From positions 1-64,000 of the forward strand of contig NZ_RAQQ01000005.1 of the NCBI RefSeq assembly GCF_003610785.1: 64,000 nt of DNA. Direction: 5' to 3'. Position numbers and translations under genes: made by a program. The notes under the pieces are model-generated. The model did no database searches and was not told the DNA's origin. It was given only the letters and a program-made list of their open reading frames with translations. The stretch is from Micromonospora globbae. GTDB taxonomy: Bacteria > Actinomycetota > Actinomycetes > Mycobacteriales > Micromonosporaceae. Of the stretch, positions 8,644 through 16,584 are shown piece after piece; within the stretch, counting starts at the first letter, position 1; every line of letters begins with the position of its first letter.

Positions 8644-9252
8644 TCAGGACTCCTCGGGGGCGTCGGTGGTCGCCGGATTGACGCTGGGGTGCAGGGCGAT
8701 CACGACGCGGTGCTCGCGGCCGCCGGGTGCGTTCTCGTCGTGGTAGCGGCCGACCAGGGAGGCGACCGTGGCGGCCAGCTCCTCGGCGAACGCGGACCGG
8801 TCGCTCGCCGACGCGAACCTCACCGTCGCGTCGACGGTGAAGGTCGCCAGTCGCTTCTTCGCCCGCTCGGCACCGGTGATGAGGGCGCCGACGTCCTGGA
8901 CGAGCCGGGCCGCGACCGCGAGCAGCCACCGCGCCGACAGGCGGTCGGGCGCTCGGGCCGGATCGGGCCGCACGGCGGCCAGGGCCGCGGGCGAGATCAC
9001 GTACGACGCCGCGGTGGCGCGCATGACCCGCTCGGTGACGTTGCCCTTGCGCCGCTCCTCCACGAGCTCGATGAGGCCGTGCTGCTCGAGAGCGCGGAGG
9101 TGGTAGTTGACCTTCTGCCGGGGCAGGCCGACCCGGGCGGCGAGCATCGTCGCCGAGGCCGGCTCGGCGAGCTCGGCGAGGAGCCGGGCCCGCATCGGGT
9201 CCAGCGACGCCTCGGCCGCCGCCGGGTCCTCGATCACTGCGATGTCGAACAT
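8644..9252 (-). CDS. ArsR-type helix-turn-helix regulator
   Basis: The 202-residue protein has a winged helix near the N-terminus (RARLLAELAEPASATMLAARVG, KVNYHLRALEQHGLIELV at residues ~20-75) and a C-terminal alpha/beta region without metal-binding Cys pairs, so it is not a classical metal sensor. It precedes the SRPBCC gene and probably represses both. AGGAGA lies 8 nt before the ATG. The upstream region carries three GACAA/TTGTC half-sites that could be its operator. Confidence 0.85.
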   Translation of the reverse strand: MFDIAVIEDPAAAEASLDPMRARLLAELAEPASATMLAARVGLPRQKVNYHLRALEQHGLIELVEERRKGNVTERVMRATAASYVISPAALAAVRPDPARAPDRLSARWLLAVAARLVQDVGALITGAERAKKRLATFTVDATVRFASASDRSAFAEELAATVASLVGRYHDENAPGGREHRVVIALHPSVNPATTDAPEES

Positions 9253-9269
9253 GCCATGACTCTCCTACC

Positions 9270-9292
9270 GACAAATCCTCTTGTCAAGACAA
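9270..9292. promoter_or_regulatory. candidate ArsR operator, three GACAA/TTGTC half-sites
   Basis: GACAA (9270-9274), TTGTC (9281-9285) and GACAA (9288-9292) form two overlapping inverted repeats, one with a 6-nt and one with a 2-nt spacer (TTGTCAAGACAA). The array lies 18-40 bp upstream of the ArsR start, where autorepression would act. Confidence 0.5.
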
Positions 9293-9320
9293 AAAATCTC
9301 GTCGGTGCGAGATCAGCACC

Positions 9321-9394
9321 CGCGATCTTGCAGTTTCGGCCCCGACAAAAAACCCGAAATGCCGCAAAACGAGGGCACAAAGTGCAAGATCGCG
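9321..9394. repeat. long intergenic palindrome, family A copy 1
   Basis: The left arm begins CGCGATCTTGCAGTTT (9321-9336) and the right arm ends AAAGTGCAAGATCGCG (9379-9394). They pair over 16 bp with one G-G mismatch, extendable to about 24 bp through GCCC/GGGC. The loop is A-rich. The element lies between the ArsR promoter and the end of the convergent-side TetR gene. A second copy with the same arms and the same mismatch is at 34838-34908. Confidence 0.85.
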
Positions 9395-9427
9395 GGGGGT
9401 TCGGCGGGGAGAGAGAGCGCGGGGGCG

Positions 9428-10060
9428 TCAGGGTTTGGGGGTGGGGCGGCGGTAGACGCCGTACCACCAGGTGGCGGCCAGCTCACGGGCGGCTGTCTCG
9501 TCGCCGCTGCCGTCGTCGCTGGTCACGTGGTCGGCCACGAACCGCTCGCCGCCGACCACGATCAGGCGGCTCGCGATGACCGGGTCGAGGTCGGCGGGAG
9601 CACGGCCCGCCCGCTGCTCGGCGATCAACAACTCTTCGGTACGGGCCGCGAACTGGTCGACCCGGGCGTGCCAGAACCGGCGGATCATCGGGTCGTACGC
9701 GGAGACCTCGGTGATCGCGGCGAGCACCGCGGCGTGCCGCCGGTAGACGGCGATGATCTGCCGGAACGTCTCGACCAACCCCTCGAACGCGTCCGGCCCG
9801 CCCGGCTCCCACGCCGCCGCCACCTCGAAGGACTCGGCGCTGAACGAGCCCGCGAGCCGCATGAGCAGCTGCGACTTGTCCGCGAAGTGGGTGTAGAAGG
9901 TCGACCGGGCGACGCCCGCCTCCCGGGCGAGGCGCTGCACGCCCAGTTCGGTGAAGGTCTCCCCCTCGCTCAGCAGGCGTTCGGCGGTGGCGAGGATCCG
10001 CGCCTCGACCGTGAGACGTCGGTCGGCGCCGCCGGAGCGTCGTCGCGTGATCGAAGGCAT
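9428..10060 (-). CDS. TetR-family transcriptional repressor
   Basis: The 210-residue protein has a TetR_N helix-turn-helix at residues ~18-65 (ILATAERLLSEG, LAREAGVARSTFYTHFADKS) and an all-helical ligand domain. It is divergent from the aldo-keto reductase gene, and the shared 123-bp region holds repeated TGTC-N-GACA palindromes, so it likely represses itself and the reductase. Its ATG follows a TAGGAT hexamer by exactly 6 nt with no ribosome-binding site, suggesting a leaderless transcript. The inducer is unknown. Confidence 0.92.
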   Translation of the reverse strand: MPSITRRRSGGADRRLTVEARILATAERLLSEGETFTELGVQRLAREAGVARSTFYTHFADKSQLLMRLAGSFSAESFEVAAAWEPGGPDAFEGLVETFRQIIAVYRRHAAVLAAITEVSAYDPMIRRFWHARVDQFAARTEELLIAEQRAGRAPADLDPVIASRLIVVGGERFVADHVTSDDGSGDETAARELAATWWYGVYRRPTPKP

Positions 10061-10105
10061 ATCCCGATCCTAGGCAGCTCGCGACGGGCCTGGGTACGCT
10101 TGCCC

Positions 10106-10134
10106 GGACACAGTGTCCGACAGAGTGTCCGACA
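10106..10134. promoter_or_regulatory. candidate TetR operator array
   Basis: GGACACAGTGTCC (10106-10118) is a perfect 13-bp palindrome. It is followed by GTGTCCGACA repeated at 10114 and 10125 with an 11-bp period, each containing the palindrome TGTC-C-GACA. The array sits between the divergent TetR and aldo-keto reductase genes, on the same face of the helix at each repeat. Confidence 0.6.
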
Positions 10135-10183
10135 TCTTGACCGACGCGCGGCCCGACCGCGCACCACGCAGGGAGCTGTCAGC

Positions 10184-11215
10184 GTGAAGTACCGACTCCT
10201 CGGCCCCACCGGCGTCTGGGTCTCCGAGCTCTCGCTCGGCGCCATGACCTTCGGCGGCACGAACCACCCCGTCTACTCCACGCTCGGCGCGCTGGGCCGC
10301 GAGGACACCGAACGCATGGTCGGCACGGCGCTCGACGCCGGGATCAACTTCATCGACACGGCGGACGTCTACAGCGACGGGGAGAGCGAGGAACTGCTCG
10401 GCCACGCGCTACGGCACCGGCGGGACGACGTCGTGCTGGCCACGAAGGTGTACGCCCCGACCGGCCCCGGCCCCAACGACGTCGGCTGGTCGCGGCTGCA
10501 CGTGACGCGGGCGCTGGACACCAGCCTCCGCCGGCTCGGCACCGATCACATCGACCTCTACCAGCTGCACAACATCGACCCCGTGACCCCCTTCGAGGAG
10601 GTCCTCGCCGCGCTCGACGACGCGGTGCACCAGGGCAAGGTCCGCTACATCGGCTGCGCCAACCTCGCCGCCTGGCAGATCAGCAAGGCCCTCGGCGTCT
10701 CGGCGCTGCGGAACCTGAACCGGTTCGTCTCGGTCCAGGCGTACTACTCGCTGGTCGGCCGGGACGTCGAGCGCGACCTGCTGCCGATGGCGCAGGCCGA
10801 GAACCTCGCGGTCACCGTCTGGAGCCCGCTCGCCGGCGGCTTCCTCACCGGGAAGATCAGCCGCGACGGGGGCTCCACGGGCCCCTCCCGCCGCACGGCC
10901 GAGGGCGGGCAGGACTTCCCGCCCGTGGACCGCGAGCGCGGTCACGAGGTGCTCGACGTGCTGCGTACCGTCGCCGGCCGGCACGGGGTGAGCATCCCCC
11001 GGGTCGCGATCGCCTGGCTGCTGGCCCAGCCGGCCGTCACCAGCGTCATCGTCGGCGCGCGCACGACCGACCAGCTCACCGACAACATCGCGGCCAGCGG
11101 GCTCACCCTGAGCGAGCAGGACCTGGCCGAGCTGGACGCGGTCAGCCGGCAGGCCCCGGCGTACCCGAACTGGATCCACGAGATGTTCGCGCCGGTGCGC
11201 AACCCGAACGCCTGA
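10184..11215 (+). CDS. aldo-keto reductase (potassium-channel beta / YhdN-like group)
   Basis: The 343-residue protein is a complete AKR TIM barrel. It starts KYRLLGPTGVWVSELSLGAMTFGG and carries the catalytic Asp in NFIDTADVYSDGESEE, the Tyr in that same motif, a Lys in LATKVYA and the His in LYQLHNID. The NADPH-binding C-terminus includes SVIVGARTTDQL. Such enzymes reduce aldehydes or ketones with NADPH. The GTG at 10184 follows AGGGAG by 8 nt. Divergent TetR and shared operators suggest inducible expression by an unknown, possibly toxic, carbonyl compound. Confidence 0.92.
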   Translation: MKYRLLGPTGVWVSELSLGAMTFGGTNHPVYSTLGALGREDTERMVGTALDAGINFIDTADVYSDGESEELLGHALRHRRDDVVLATKVYAPTGPGPNDVGWSRLHVTRALDTSLRRLGTDHIDLYQLHNIDPVTPFEEVLAALDDAVHQGKVRYIGCANLAAWQISKALGVSALRNLNRFVSVQAYYSLVGRDVERDLLPMAQAENLAVTVWSPLAGGFLTGKISRDGGSTGPSRRTAEGGQDFPPVDRERGHEVLDVLRTVAGRHGVSIPRVAIAWLLAQPAVTSVIVGARTTDQLTDNIAASGLTLSEQDLAELDAVSRQAPAYPNWIHEMFAPVRNPNA

Positions 11216-11280
11216 CCGCCGCCCGGCCGTGGGCCCGGGGGTCCACGGCCGGCCGGCAGGCCGCGGGCAGCGCGGGCGGG

Positions 11281-11376
11281 GGCCACGGGCCGCGCGGGGC
11301 GACAGGCCACGGGCCGCGCACGGCGACAGGCCACCGGCCGCGCACGGCGACAGGCCACGGGCCGCGCAGGCCGGCA
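11281..11376 (+). repeat. 24-bp tandem repeat, four copies
   Basis: Four units beginning GGCCACGGGCCGCGC start at 11281, 11305, 11329 and 11353, differing by one to five bases. A degenerate partial unit follows at 11377. The array fills the gap between the aldo-keto reductase stop and the ileS promoter, contains no gene, and can fold into many GC hairpins, so it may also act as a terminator. Confidence 0.85.
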
Positions 11377-11449
11377 GGCCGCCGCGCCGGCCGCGGGCTC
11401 GGACGCCGGGCACCCGGCGTCACCGTCGTGGCCCGCGCTCCGGCTGGGA

Positions 11450-11706
11450 TAAGATGCGTCCGGAAGGCGTAGATGGGGACGAGTACCGTCGCACGCAGCC
11501 AGGAGCGATCCGGGGATGGTGGAAGCCCGGAGGCGTGCGCGGCGGGAAGATCACCCCGGAGCCGTCGGAAGAAAGGCCGCGAGGCCGAGTAGAACCGACC
11601 ACACCCGAAACGAGAGGGCCGGCACACCGGTCAAGGAGGGTGGTACCGCGGGGCCACGGCCTCGTCCCTCCGGCGGAGCTTCAGCACACGCGCCGACGGA
11701 GGAGCG
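11450..11706 (+). promoter_or_regulatory. T-box riboswitch leader of ileS (translational type), with promoter
   Basis: TAAGAT at 11450-11455 is a good -10 element. The leader then has a compact stem I region (GGGGACGAGTACCGTC, later GATGGTGGAAGCC) and the conserved T-box core AGGGTGGTACCGCGG at 11637-11651. The core pairs with the uncharged tRNA acceptor end. Next to it CCCTCCGGCG (11666-11675) can pair with CGCCGACGGAGG (11691-11702), burying the ileS ribosome-binding site GGAGG at 11698-11702. That layout, without a terminator, is the translational T-box known from actinobacterial ileS genes. An ATC at 11508-11510 is a candidate isoleucine specifier (inference). Confidence 0.9.
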
Positions 11707-14700
11707 ATGTACCGCAGCGTACCGACCCAGGTCGATCTGCCCGACCTCGATCACCAGGTCCTGCACTTCTGGCACGCCAACAGCATCTTCAGGCGCAGCC
11801 TGGAGCAGTCCGAGGGCCGGCCGGAGTGGGTCTTCTACGAGGGCCCGCCCACGGCCAACGGCATGCCCGGCGCCCACCACATCGAGGCGCGCGTCTTCAA
11901 GGACGTGTTCCCGCGCTACAAGACGATGAAGGGGTTCCACGTCGCCCGTAAGGCCGGCTGGGACTGCCACGGCCTGCCCGTGGAGCTCGCCGTCGAGCGG
12001 GAACTCGGCTTCTCCGGCAAGCAGGACATCGAGAAGTACGGCATCGCCGAGTTCAACGCCCGGTGCCGGGAGTCGGTGACCCGGCACACCGACGCGTTCG
12101 CCGAGCTGACCGAGCGCATGGGCTACTGGGTCGACATGGACGACGCCTACCGGACCATGGACCCGGAGTACATCGAGTCCGTCTGGTGGTCGTTGAAGCA
12201 GATCTTCGACAAGGGTCTGCTGGTGGAGGACTTCCGGGTCGCGCCGTGGTGCCCGCGCGACGAGACCGGCCTGTCCGACCACGAGCTCGCCCAGGGGTAC
12301 GAGACGGTCGTCGACCCGTCCGTCTTCGTCCGCTTCCCGCTCACCTCCGGGCCCCTGGCCGGCCGCGCCGCCCTCCTGGTCTGGACGACCACCCCGTGGA
12401 CGCTGCCCTCGAACGTCGCCGTGGCCGTGCACCCCGACGTGCGGTACGTGGTCGCGAGCGACGGCAACGAGCAGCTCGTCGTCGCCGAGCCGCTGCTGGC
12501 GTACGCGCTGGGCGACGGCTGGGAGCTGACCGGCGAGTCGTTCAAGGGCAAGGAGCTGGAGCGCTGGACGTACCGGCCGCCGTTCGACCTCGTCGAGGTG
12601 CCCGACGCGCACTTCGTGGTCCTCGCCTCGTACGTGACGACGGACAGCGGCACCGGCCTGGTCCACCAGGCGCCGGCGTTCGGCGCGGACGACCTCGCGA
12701 CCGCCCGGACGTACGGGCTGCCGATGGTGAACCCGGTGCAGTCGAACGGGCGGTTCTCCCCGGAGATCCCGCTGGTGGGCGGGAAGTTCTTCAAGGAGGC
12801 CGACCGGCCCCTCATCGAGGACCTCCAGCTGCGCGGGCTGCTCTTCAAGAACGTCCCGTACGAGCACACCTACCCGCACTGCTGGCGCTGCCACACGGCG
12901 CTCATCTACTACGCCCAGCCGTCCTGGTACGTGCGGACCACCGCCATCCGGGACGCGCTGCTGCGCGAGAACGAGCGCACCACCTGGCACCCCGCCACCG
13001 TCAAGTACGGCCGCTACGGTGACTGGCTGAACAACAACGTCGACTGGGCACTGTCACGGCGGCGCTACTGGGGCACTCCCCTGCCCATCTGGCGCTGCCC
13101 GAACGACCACCTGACCTGCGTCGGCTCGTTGACCGAGCTGAGCGAGCTGACCGGGACGGACGTGACCGGCCTCGACCCGCACCGGCCGTTCATCGACGAG
13201 GTCACCTTCGCCTGCCACTGCGGCGAGACCGCCCGCCGCGTGCCCGAGGTCATCGACGCCTGGTACGACTCGGGCTCCATGCCGTTCGCCCAGTTCGGGT
13301 ACCCGTACCGCAACGCCGACCTGTTCGAGAAGCGCTACCCGGCCCAGTTCATCTCCGAGGCCATCGACCAGACGCGCGGCTGGTTCTACACCCTCATGGC
13401 GGTCGGCACGCTGGTGTTCGACCGGTCGTCGTACGAGAACGTGGTCTGCCTCGGCCACATCCTCGCCGAGGACGGCCGGAAGATGTCCAAGCACCTGGGC
13501 AACATCCTCGAACCCATCCCGCTGATGGACCAGCACGGCGCGGACGCGGTGCGTTGGTTCATGGCCGCGGTCGGTTCCCCGTGGTCGGCCCGGCGGGTCG
13601 GGCACACGGCGCTCCAGGAGGTCGTCCGCAAGATCCTGCTGACCTACTGGAACACCGTCGCCTTCCAGTCCCTCTACGGCCGTACGGCCGGGTGGACCCC
13701 GTCGGCGGCCGACCCGGCGCCGGCCGAGCGGCCGGTGCTGGACCGCTGGCTGCTCTCCGAGCTGAACACCCTGGTCCAGCAGGTCGACGCGGCGATGGCC
13801 GCGTTCGACACGCACCAGGCCGGCCGGCTGCTCGCCGCGTTCATCGACGACATGTCGAACTGGTACGTCCGGCGCAGCCGGCGGCGGTTCTGGCGCGGTG
13901 ACCCGGCGGCGCTCGCCACCCTGCACGAGGCGCTCACCACCGTCACCCTGCTGCTGGCGCCGCTCACGCCGTTCATCACCGAGCGGGTCTGGCAGGACAT
14001 GGTCGTGGTCGTCGACCCGGAGGCGCCGCAGTCGGTGCACCTGGCGCCGTACCCGGTGGCCGACGAGTCGCTGATCGACCCGGCGCTGTCCCGGCAGATG
14101 GCGCTCGCCCGCCGGCTCGTCGAGCTGGGCCGGGCGGCCCGGGCCGACTCCGGCATGAAGGTCCGCCAGCCGCTGTCGCGGGCGCTGGCCTCGGCTCCCG
14201 GCTTCGAGGAGCTGTCGCCGGAGCTGCTCGCCGAGGTGGCCGCCGAGCTCAACGTCGGCGCGGTCGACCCGGTGGGCGGGGCCGGCGGATCGCTCGTCGA
14301 CACCACCGCGAAGGCCAACTTCCGTACGCTCGGCCGGCGGTTCGGCAAGACGGTGCAGCAGGTGGCCAAGGCGATCGCCGCGGCCGACGCCGCCGCCCTC
14401 CGCGACTCGTTGCGGGACACCGGTTCGGCGACCGTCCAGGTGGGCGACGAGACCGTGACGCTCGGCCCGGACGAGGTGGTCGTGACGGAGACCCCGCGGG
14501 AGGGCTGGGCGGTGGCCAGCGAGGCCGGCGCGACGGTGGCGCTGGACCTGCACCTCACGCCGGAGCTGCGCCGCGCCGGTGTGGCGCGGGACGCGATCCG
14601 GCAGATCCAGGAGGCGCGCAAGTCCAGCGGCCTGGAGGTGACCGACCGGATCGAGCTGCGCTACCGCACCGACCGGGAGGAGACCGCGCTGGCGCTGCGC

Positions 14701-14829
14701 GAGCACCGCGACCTCGTCGCCGAGGAGGTGCTGGCCACCGACTGCGCCGAGGGCGAGCCGACCTGGGCCGACCCGCGGGCGTTCACGGAGGAGTCGCTGG
14801 GCCTGACCTTCTGGATCCGCCGGTCCTGA
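11707..14829 (+). CDS. ileS: isoleucyl-tRNA synthetase, type 2, with exchanged HIGH motif (GAHH)
   Basis: The 1040-residue class I synthetase charges tRNA-Ile. The Rossmann fold is split by the CP1 editing domain (TTTPWTLPSN, about residues 235-245, and GTGLVHQAPAFGADD). KMSKH is at residues 592-596, followed by the anticodon-binding domain and a C-terminal extension typical of type 2 (eukaryotic-like) IleRS. The usual HxGH signature is replaced by GAHH at residues 55-58 (context NGMPGAHHIEAR). The same swap of first and third positions is known in type 2 IleRS enzymes that are hyper-resistant to mupirocin. A GGAGG 4 nt before the ATG is sequestered by the T-box leader. The frame is intact and the editing and KMSKS regions look functional, so I regard it as an active enzyme. 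Confidence 0.97.
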   Translation: MYRSVPTQVDLPDLDHQVLHFWHANSIFRRSLEQSEGRPEWVFYEGPPTANGMPGAHHIEARVFKDVFPRYKTMKGFHVARKAGWDCHGLPVELAVERELGFSGKQDIEKYGIAEFNARCRESVTRHTDAFAELTERMGYWVDMDDAYRTMDPEYIESVWWSLKQIFDKGLLVEDFRVAPWCPRDETGLSDHELAQGYETVVDPSVFVRFPLTSGPLAGRAALLVWTTTPWTLPSNVAVAVHPDVRYVVASDGNEQLVVAEPLLAYALGDGWELTGESFKGKELERWTYRPPFDLVEVPDAHFVVLASYVTTDSGTGLVHQAPAFGADDLATARTYGLPMVNPVQSNGRFSPEIPLVGGKFFKEADRPLIEDLQLRGLLFKNVPYEHTYPHCWRCHTALIYYAQPSWYVRTTAIRDALLRENERTTWHPATVKYGRYGDWLNNNVDWALSRRRYWGTPLPIWRCPNDHLTCVGSLTELSELTGTDVTGLDPHRPFIDEVTFACHCGETARRVPEVIDAWYDSGSMPFAQFGYPYRNADLFEKRYPAQFISEAIDQTRGWFYTLMAVGTLVFDRSSYENVVCLGHILAEDGRKMSKHLGNILEPIPLMDQHGADAVRWFMAAVGSPWSARRVGHTALQEVVRKILLTYWNTVAFQSLYGRTAGWTPSAADPAPAERPVLDRWLLSELNTLVQQVDAAMAAFDTHQAGRLLAAFIDDMSNWYVRRSRRRFWRGDPAALATLHEALTTVTLLLAPLTPFITERVWQDMVVVVDPEAPQSVHLAPYPVADESLIDPALSRQMALARRLVELGRAARADSGMKVRQPLSRALASAPGFEELSPELLAEVAAELNVGAVDPVGGAGGSLVDTTAKANFRTLGRRFGKTVQQVAKAIAAADAAALRDSLRDTGSATVQVGDETVTLGPDEVVVTETPREGWAVASEAGATVALDLHLTPELRRAGVARDAIRQIQEARKSSGLEVTDRIELRYRTDREETALALREHRDLVAEEVLATDCAEGEPTWADPRAFTEESLGLTFWIRRS

Positions 14830-14850
14830 CCGCGGAAGAAAAATCCGCGG
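14830..14850 (+). terminator. hairpin terminator after ileS
   Basis: CCGCGGA and TCCGCGG form a perfect 7-bp stem with an AGAAAAA loop, immediately overlapping the ileS stop region. Confidence 0.6.
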
Positions 14851-14854
14851 GGCC

Positions 14855-14884
14855 TGTCGATCCGCGCCGGAGCCGTTCGTCGTC
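14855..14884 (+). promoter_or_regulatory. candidate ECF42-type promoter for the DGPF gene
   Basis: TGTCGA (14855-14860) is followed after 17 nt by CGTC (14878-14881). A TGTCGA -35 with a CGTC/CGAC-like -10 is the pattern described for ECF42 sigma factors, whose gene lies directly downstream, so autoregulation is likely. The predicted transcript would have a ~30-nt leader before the DGPF start. Confidence 0.55.
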
Positions 14885-14919
14885 AGGTCGTACGGCAACC
14901 GAGACGACAGGAGTCGGAC

Positions 14920-15252
14920 ATGAAGTACATGCTGCTCATCTACGGTTCCACCGACACGCAGAACGCCTGCACGGTGGAGGACTGGATGGCCTACGACAAG
15001 GAGGTCCAGGAGGCGGGCATCTTCGTCACCGGGCACTCGCTGGCGGACCTGACGACGGCCACCACGGTCCGGGTCGACGACTCCGGCGAGCGGACCGTCA
15101 CCGACGGTCCGTTCGCCGAGACCCGCGAGGTCCTCGGCGGCTACTACGTCATCGACGTGCCGGACCTCGACGTGGCCCTCGACTGGGCCGCCCGCTGCCC
15201 CGGCGCCCGTGACGGCGGGACCGTCGAGGTGCGGCCGGTCGCCGAGTTCTGA
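14920..15252 (+). CDS. DGPF/YCII-related protein paired with an ECF42 sigma factor
   Basis: The 110-residue protein is a single YCII-like alpha/beta barrel starting MKYMLLIYGS with the diagnostic DGPFAETRE segment near residue 67. DGPF proteins are encoded beside ECF42 sigma factors and are their main regulated targets; their biochemical role is not established. AGGAG lies 8 nt before the ATG. The sigma gene begins 12 bp downstream in the same operon. A paralogue with its own sigma factor is at 49662-50027. Confidence 0.9.
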   Translation: MKYMLLIYGSTDTQNACTVEDWMAYDKEVQEAGIFVTGHSLADLTTATTVRVDDSGERTVTDGPFAETREVLGGYYVIDVPDLDVALDWAARCPGARDGGTVEVRPVAEF

Positions 15253-15264
15253 GGCGAGGTCGGG

Positions 15265-16527
15265 ATGGACGAGCGAGCCGCCGGCACGCGCGCCTCGGTC
15301 GAGGCGGTGTTCCGCGAGGAGCGCGGCCGGCTGCTCGCCACACTGGTGCACCGCTTCGGCGACCTCGACCTCGCCGAGGACGTCGCCTCCGAGGCGGTCG
15401 AGGCGGCCCTGGTGCACTGGCCGGTCGAGGGCGTACCGGCCCGGCCCGGGGCGTGGTTGCTCACCACGGCCCGGCGCAAGGCCGTGGACCGGCTCCGGCG
15501 CGACCAGGCGTACGCCGCCCGGCTGGCCCTGCTCGCGGCGGAGGCGGAGCGGACCGGCGGCGCGGTGCCGGAGGAGGCCGACGGCGGCCTGCCGGACGAG
15601 CGGCTGCGCCTGTTCTTCACCTGTGCCCACCCGGCGCTGCCGGCCGCCGACCGCGGTGCGCTGACCCTGCGCTACCTCGCCGGCCTCACCACGCAGGAGG
15701 TGGCACGGGCGTACCTGGTGCCGAACGCGACCATGGCCCAGCGGCTGGTCCGGGCCAAGAAGAAGATCCGCGAGGCGCGGATCCCGTTCCGGGTGCCCGA
15801 ACCGCACGAGCTGCCCGGGCGGCTGCCGGGAGTGCTCCAGGCGGTGTACTCGATCTTCACGGAGGGGTACGCCGCCAGCTCCGGTCCTCTGCTCCAGCGG
15901 CTCGACCTCGCCGAGGAGGCCGTCCGGCTGGGCCGGATCCTCCACCGGCTGCTCCCCGCCGAGCGGGAGGTGACCGGCCTGCTCGCGCTCATGCTGCTGG
16001 TGCACGCCCGGCGGGACGCCCGGACCGGTCCGGACGGCGAGCTGGTGCTCCTCGACGCCCAGGACCGCGGGCGCTGGGACCGGGACATGATCGCCGAGGG
16101 GGAGGCGTTGGCGGTCGCCGCGCTGACCGGCGGTCCACCCGGCCCGTACGGGGTGCAGGCCGCCATCGCCGCGCTGCACGACGAGGCCGCCGACGCGGCG
16201 TCCACCGACTGGCCGCAGGTGGTGGCGCTGTACGACGTCCTCCTCGCGCTGAACCCCTCGCCCGTCGTGGCGTTGAACCGGGCCGTGGCGGTCGCCATGC
16301 GCGACGGCCCCGCGGCCGGCCTCGCGCTGCTCGACGAGCTGGCGGGCGAACCGCGGCTGCGCGCGTACCACCCGTGGGTGGCGGCCCGGGCCGAGCTGCT
16401 GCACCGGCTCGGCCGGGACGCGGAGGCGGCGGACGCCTACCGCCGTGCGCTGGAGCTGGCCGGTACCGAGCCGGAGCGGTCACACCTGCGCCGGCGGCTG
16501 GCCGCCGTCGCGCCGCCCGAGCGCTGA
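15265..16527 (+). CDS. ECF RNA polymerase sigma factor, ECF42 group
   Basis: The 420-residue protein has sigma region 2 (VHRFGDLDLAEDVASEAVEAAL, residues ~27-50) and sigma region 4 (LTLRYLAGLTTQEVARAYLV, residues ~130-150). A long C-terminal extension of TPR-like helices (residues ~180-420, DUF6596 type) contains LPGVLQAVYSIFTEGYAAS and LNRAVAVAMRDGP. This extension replaces an anti-sigma factor in the ECF42 group. The upstream DGPF gene and its TGTCGA-N17-CGTC element are the expected target. A second complete module of the same architecture occurs 35 kb away. Start ATG follows GAGG. Confidence 0.93.
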   Translation: MDERAAGTRASVEAVFREERGRLLATLVHRFGDLDLAEDVASEAVEAALVHWPVEGVPARPGAWLLTTARRKAVDRLRRDQAYAARLALLAAEAERTGGAVPEEADGGLPDERLRLFFTCAHPALPAADRGALTLRYLAGLTTQEVARAYLVPNATMAQRLVRAKKKIREARIPFRVPEPHELPGRLPGVLQAVYSIFTEGYAASSGPLLQRLDLAEEAVRLGRILHRLLPAEREVTGLLALMLLVHARRDARTGPDGELVLLDAQDRGRWDRDMIAEGEALAVAALTGGPPGPYGVQAAIAALHDEAADAASTDWPQVVALYDVLLALNPSPVVALNRAVAVAMRDGPAAGLALLDELAGEPRLRAYHPWVAARAELLHRLGRDAEAADAYRRALELAGTEPERSHLRRRLAAVAPPER

Positions 16528-16546
16528 GCCCGGGCGGGCCTGGGCC

Positions 16547-16580
16547 AGGAGGGGATCCCTTCGGGAAGGGTCCCCTCCTT
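16547..16580. terminator. bidirectional terminator hairpin
   Basis: AGGAGGGGATCCC and its complement, around TTCGGG, form a nearly perfect stem-loop between the convergent sigma factor and LLM genes. Confidence 0.8.
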
Positions 16581-16584
16581 CCGC

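Noticed and set aside
8405-9274. Open frame overlapping ArsR and SRPBCC genes on the same strand
   Set aside because: It is out of frame with two well-supported genes and Arg/Pro-rich.
11281-11376. Possible CRISPR array
   Set aside because: The 24-bp units are directly adjacent with no unique spacers, so it is a simple tandem repeat.
11456-11706. Possible tRNA or small ncRNA gene upstream of ileS
   Set aside because: The GGTGGTACCGCGG core and SD-sequestering hairpin identify a T-box leader instead.
13054-16404. Very long open frame antisense to ileS and the DGPF-ECF42 module
   Set aside because: It is a by-product of high GC: Arg/Gly/Val/Gln-rich with no recognisable domain, opposite to clearly coding genes.
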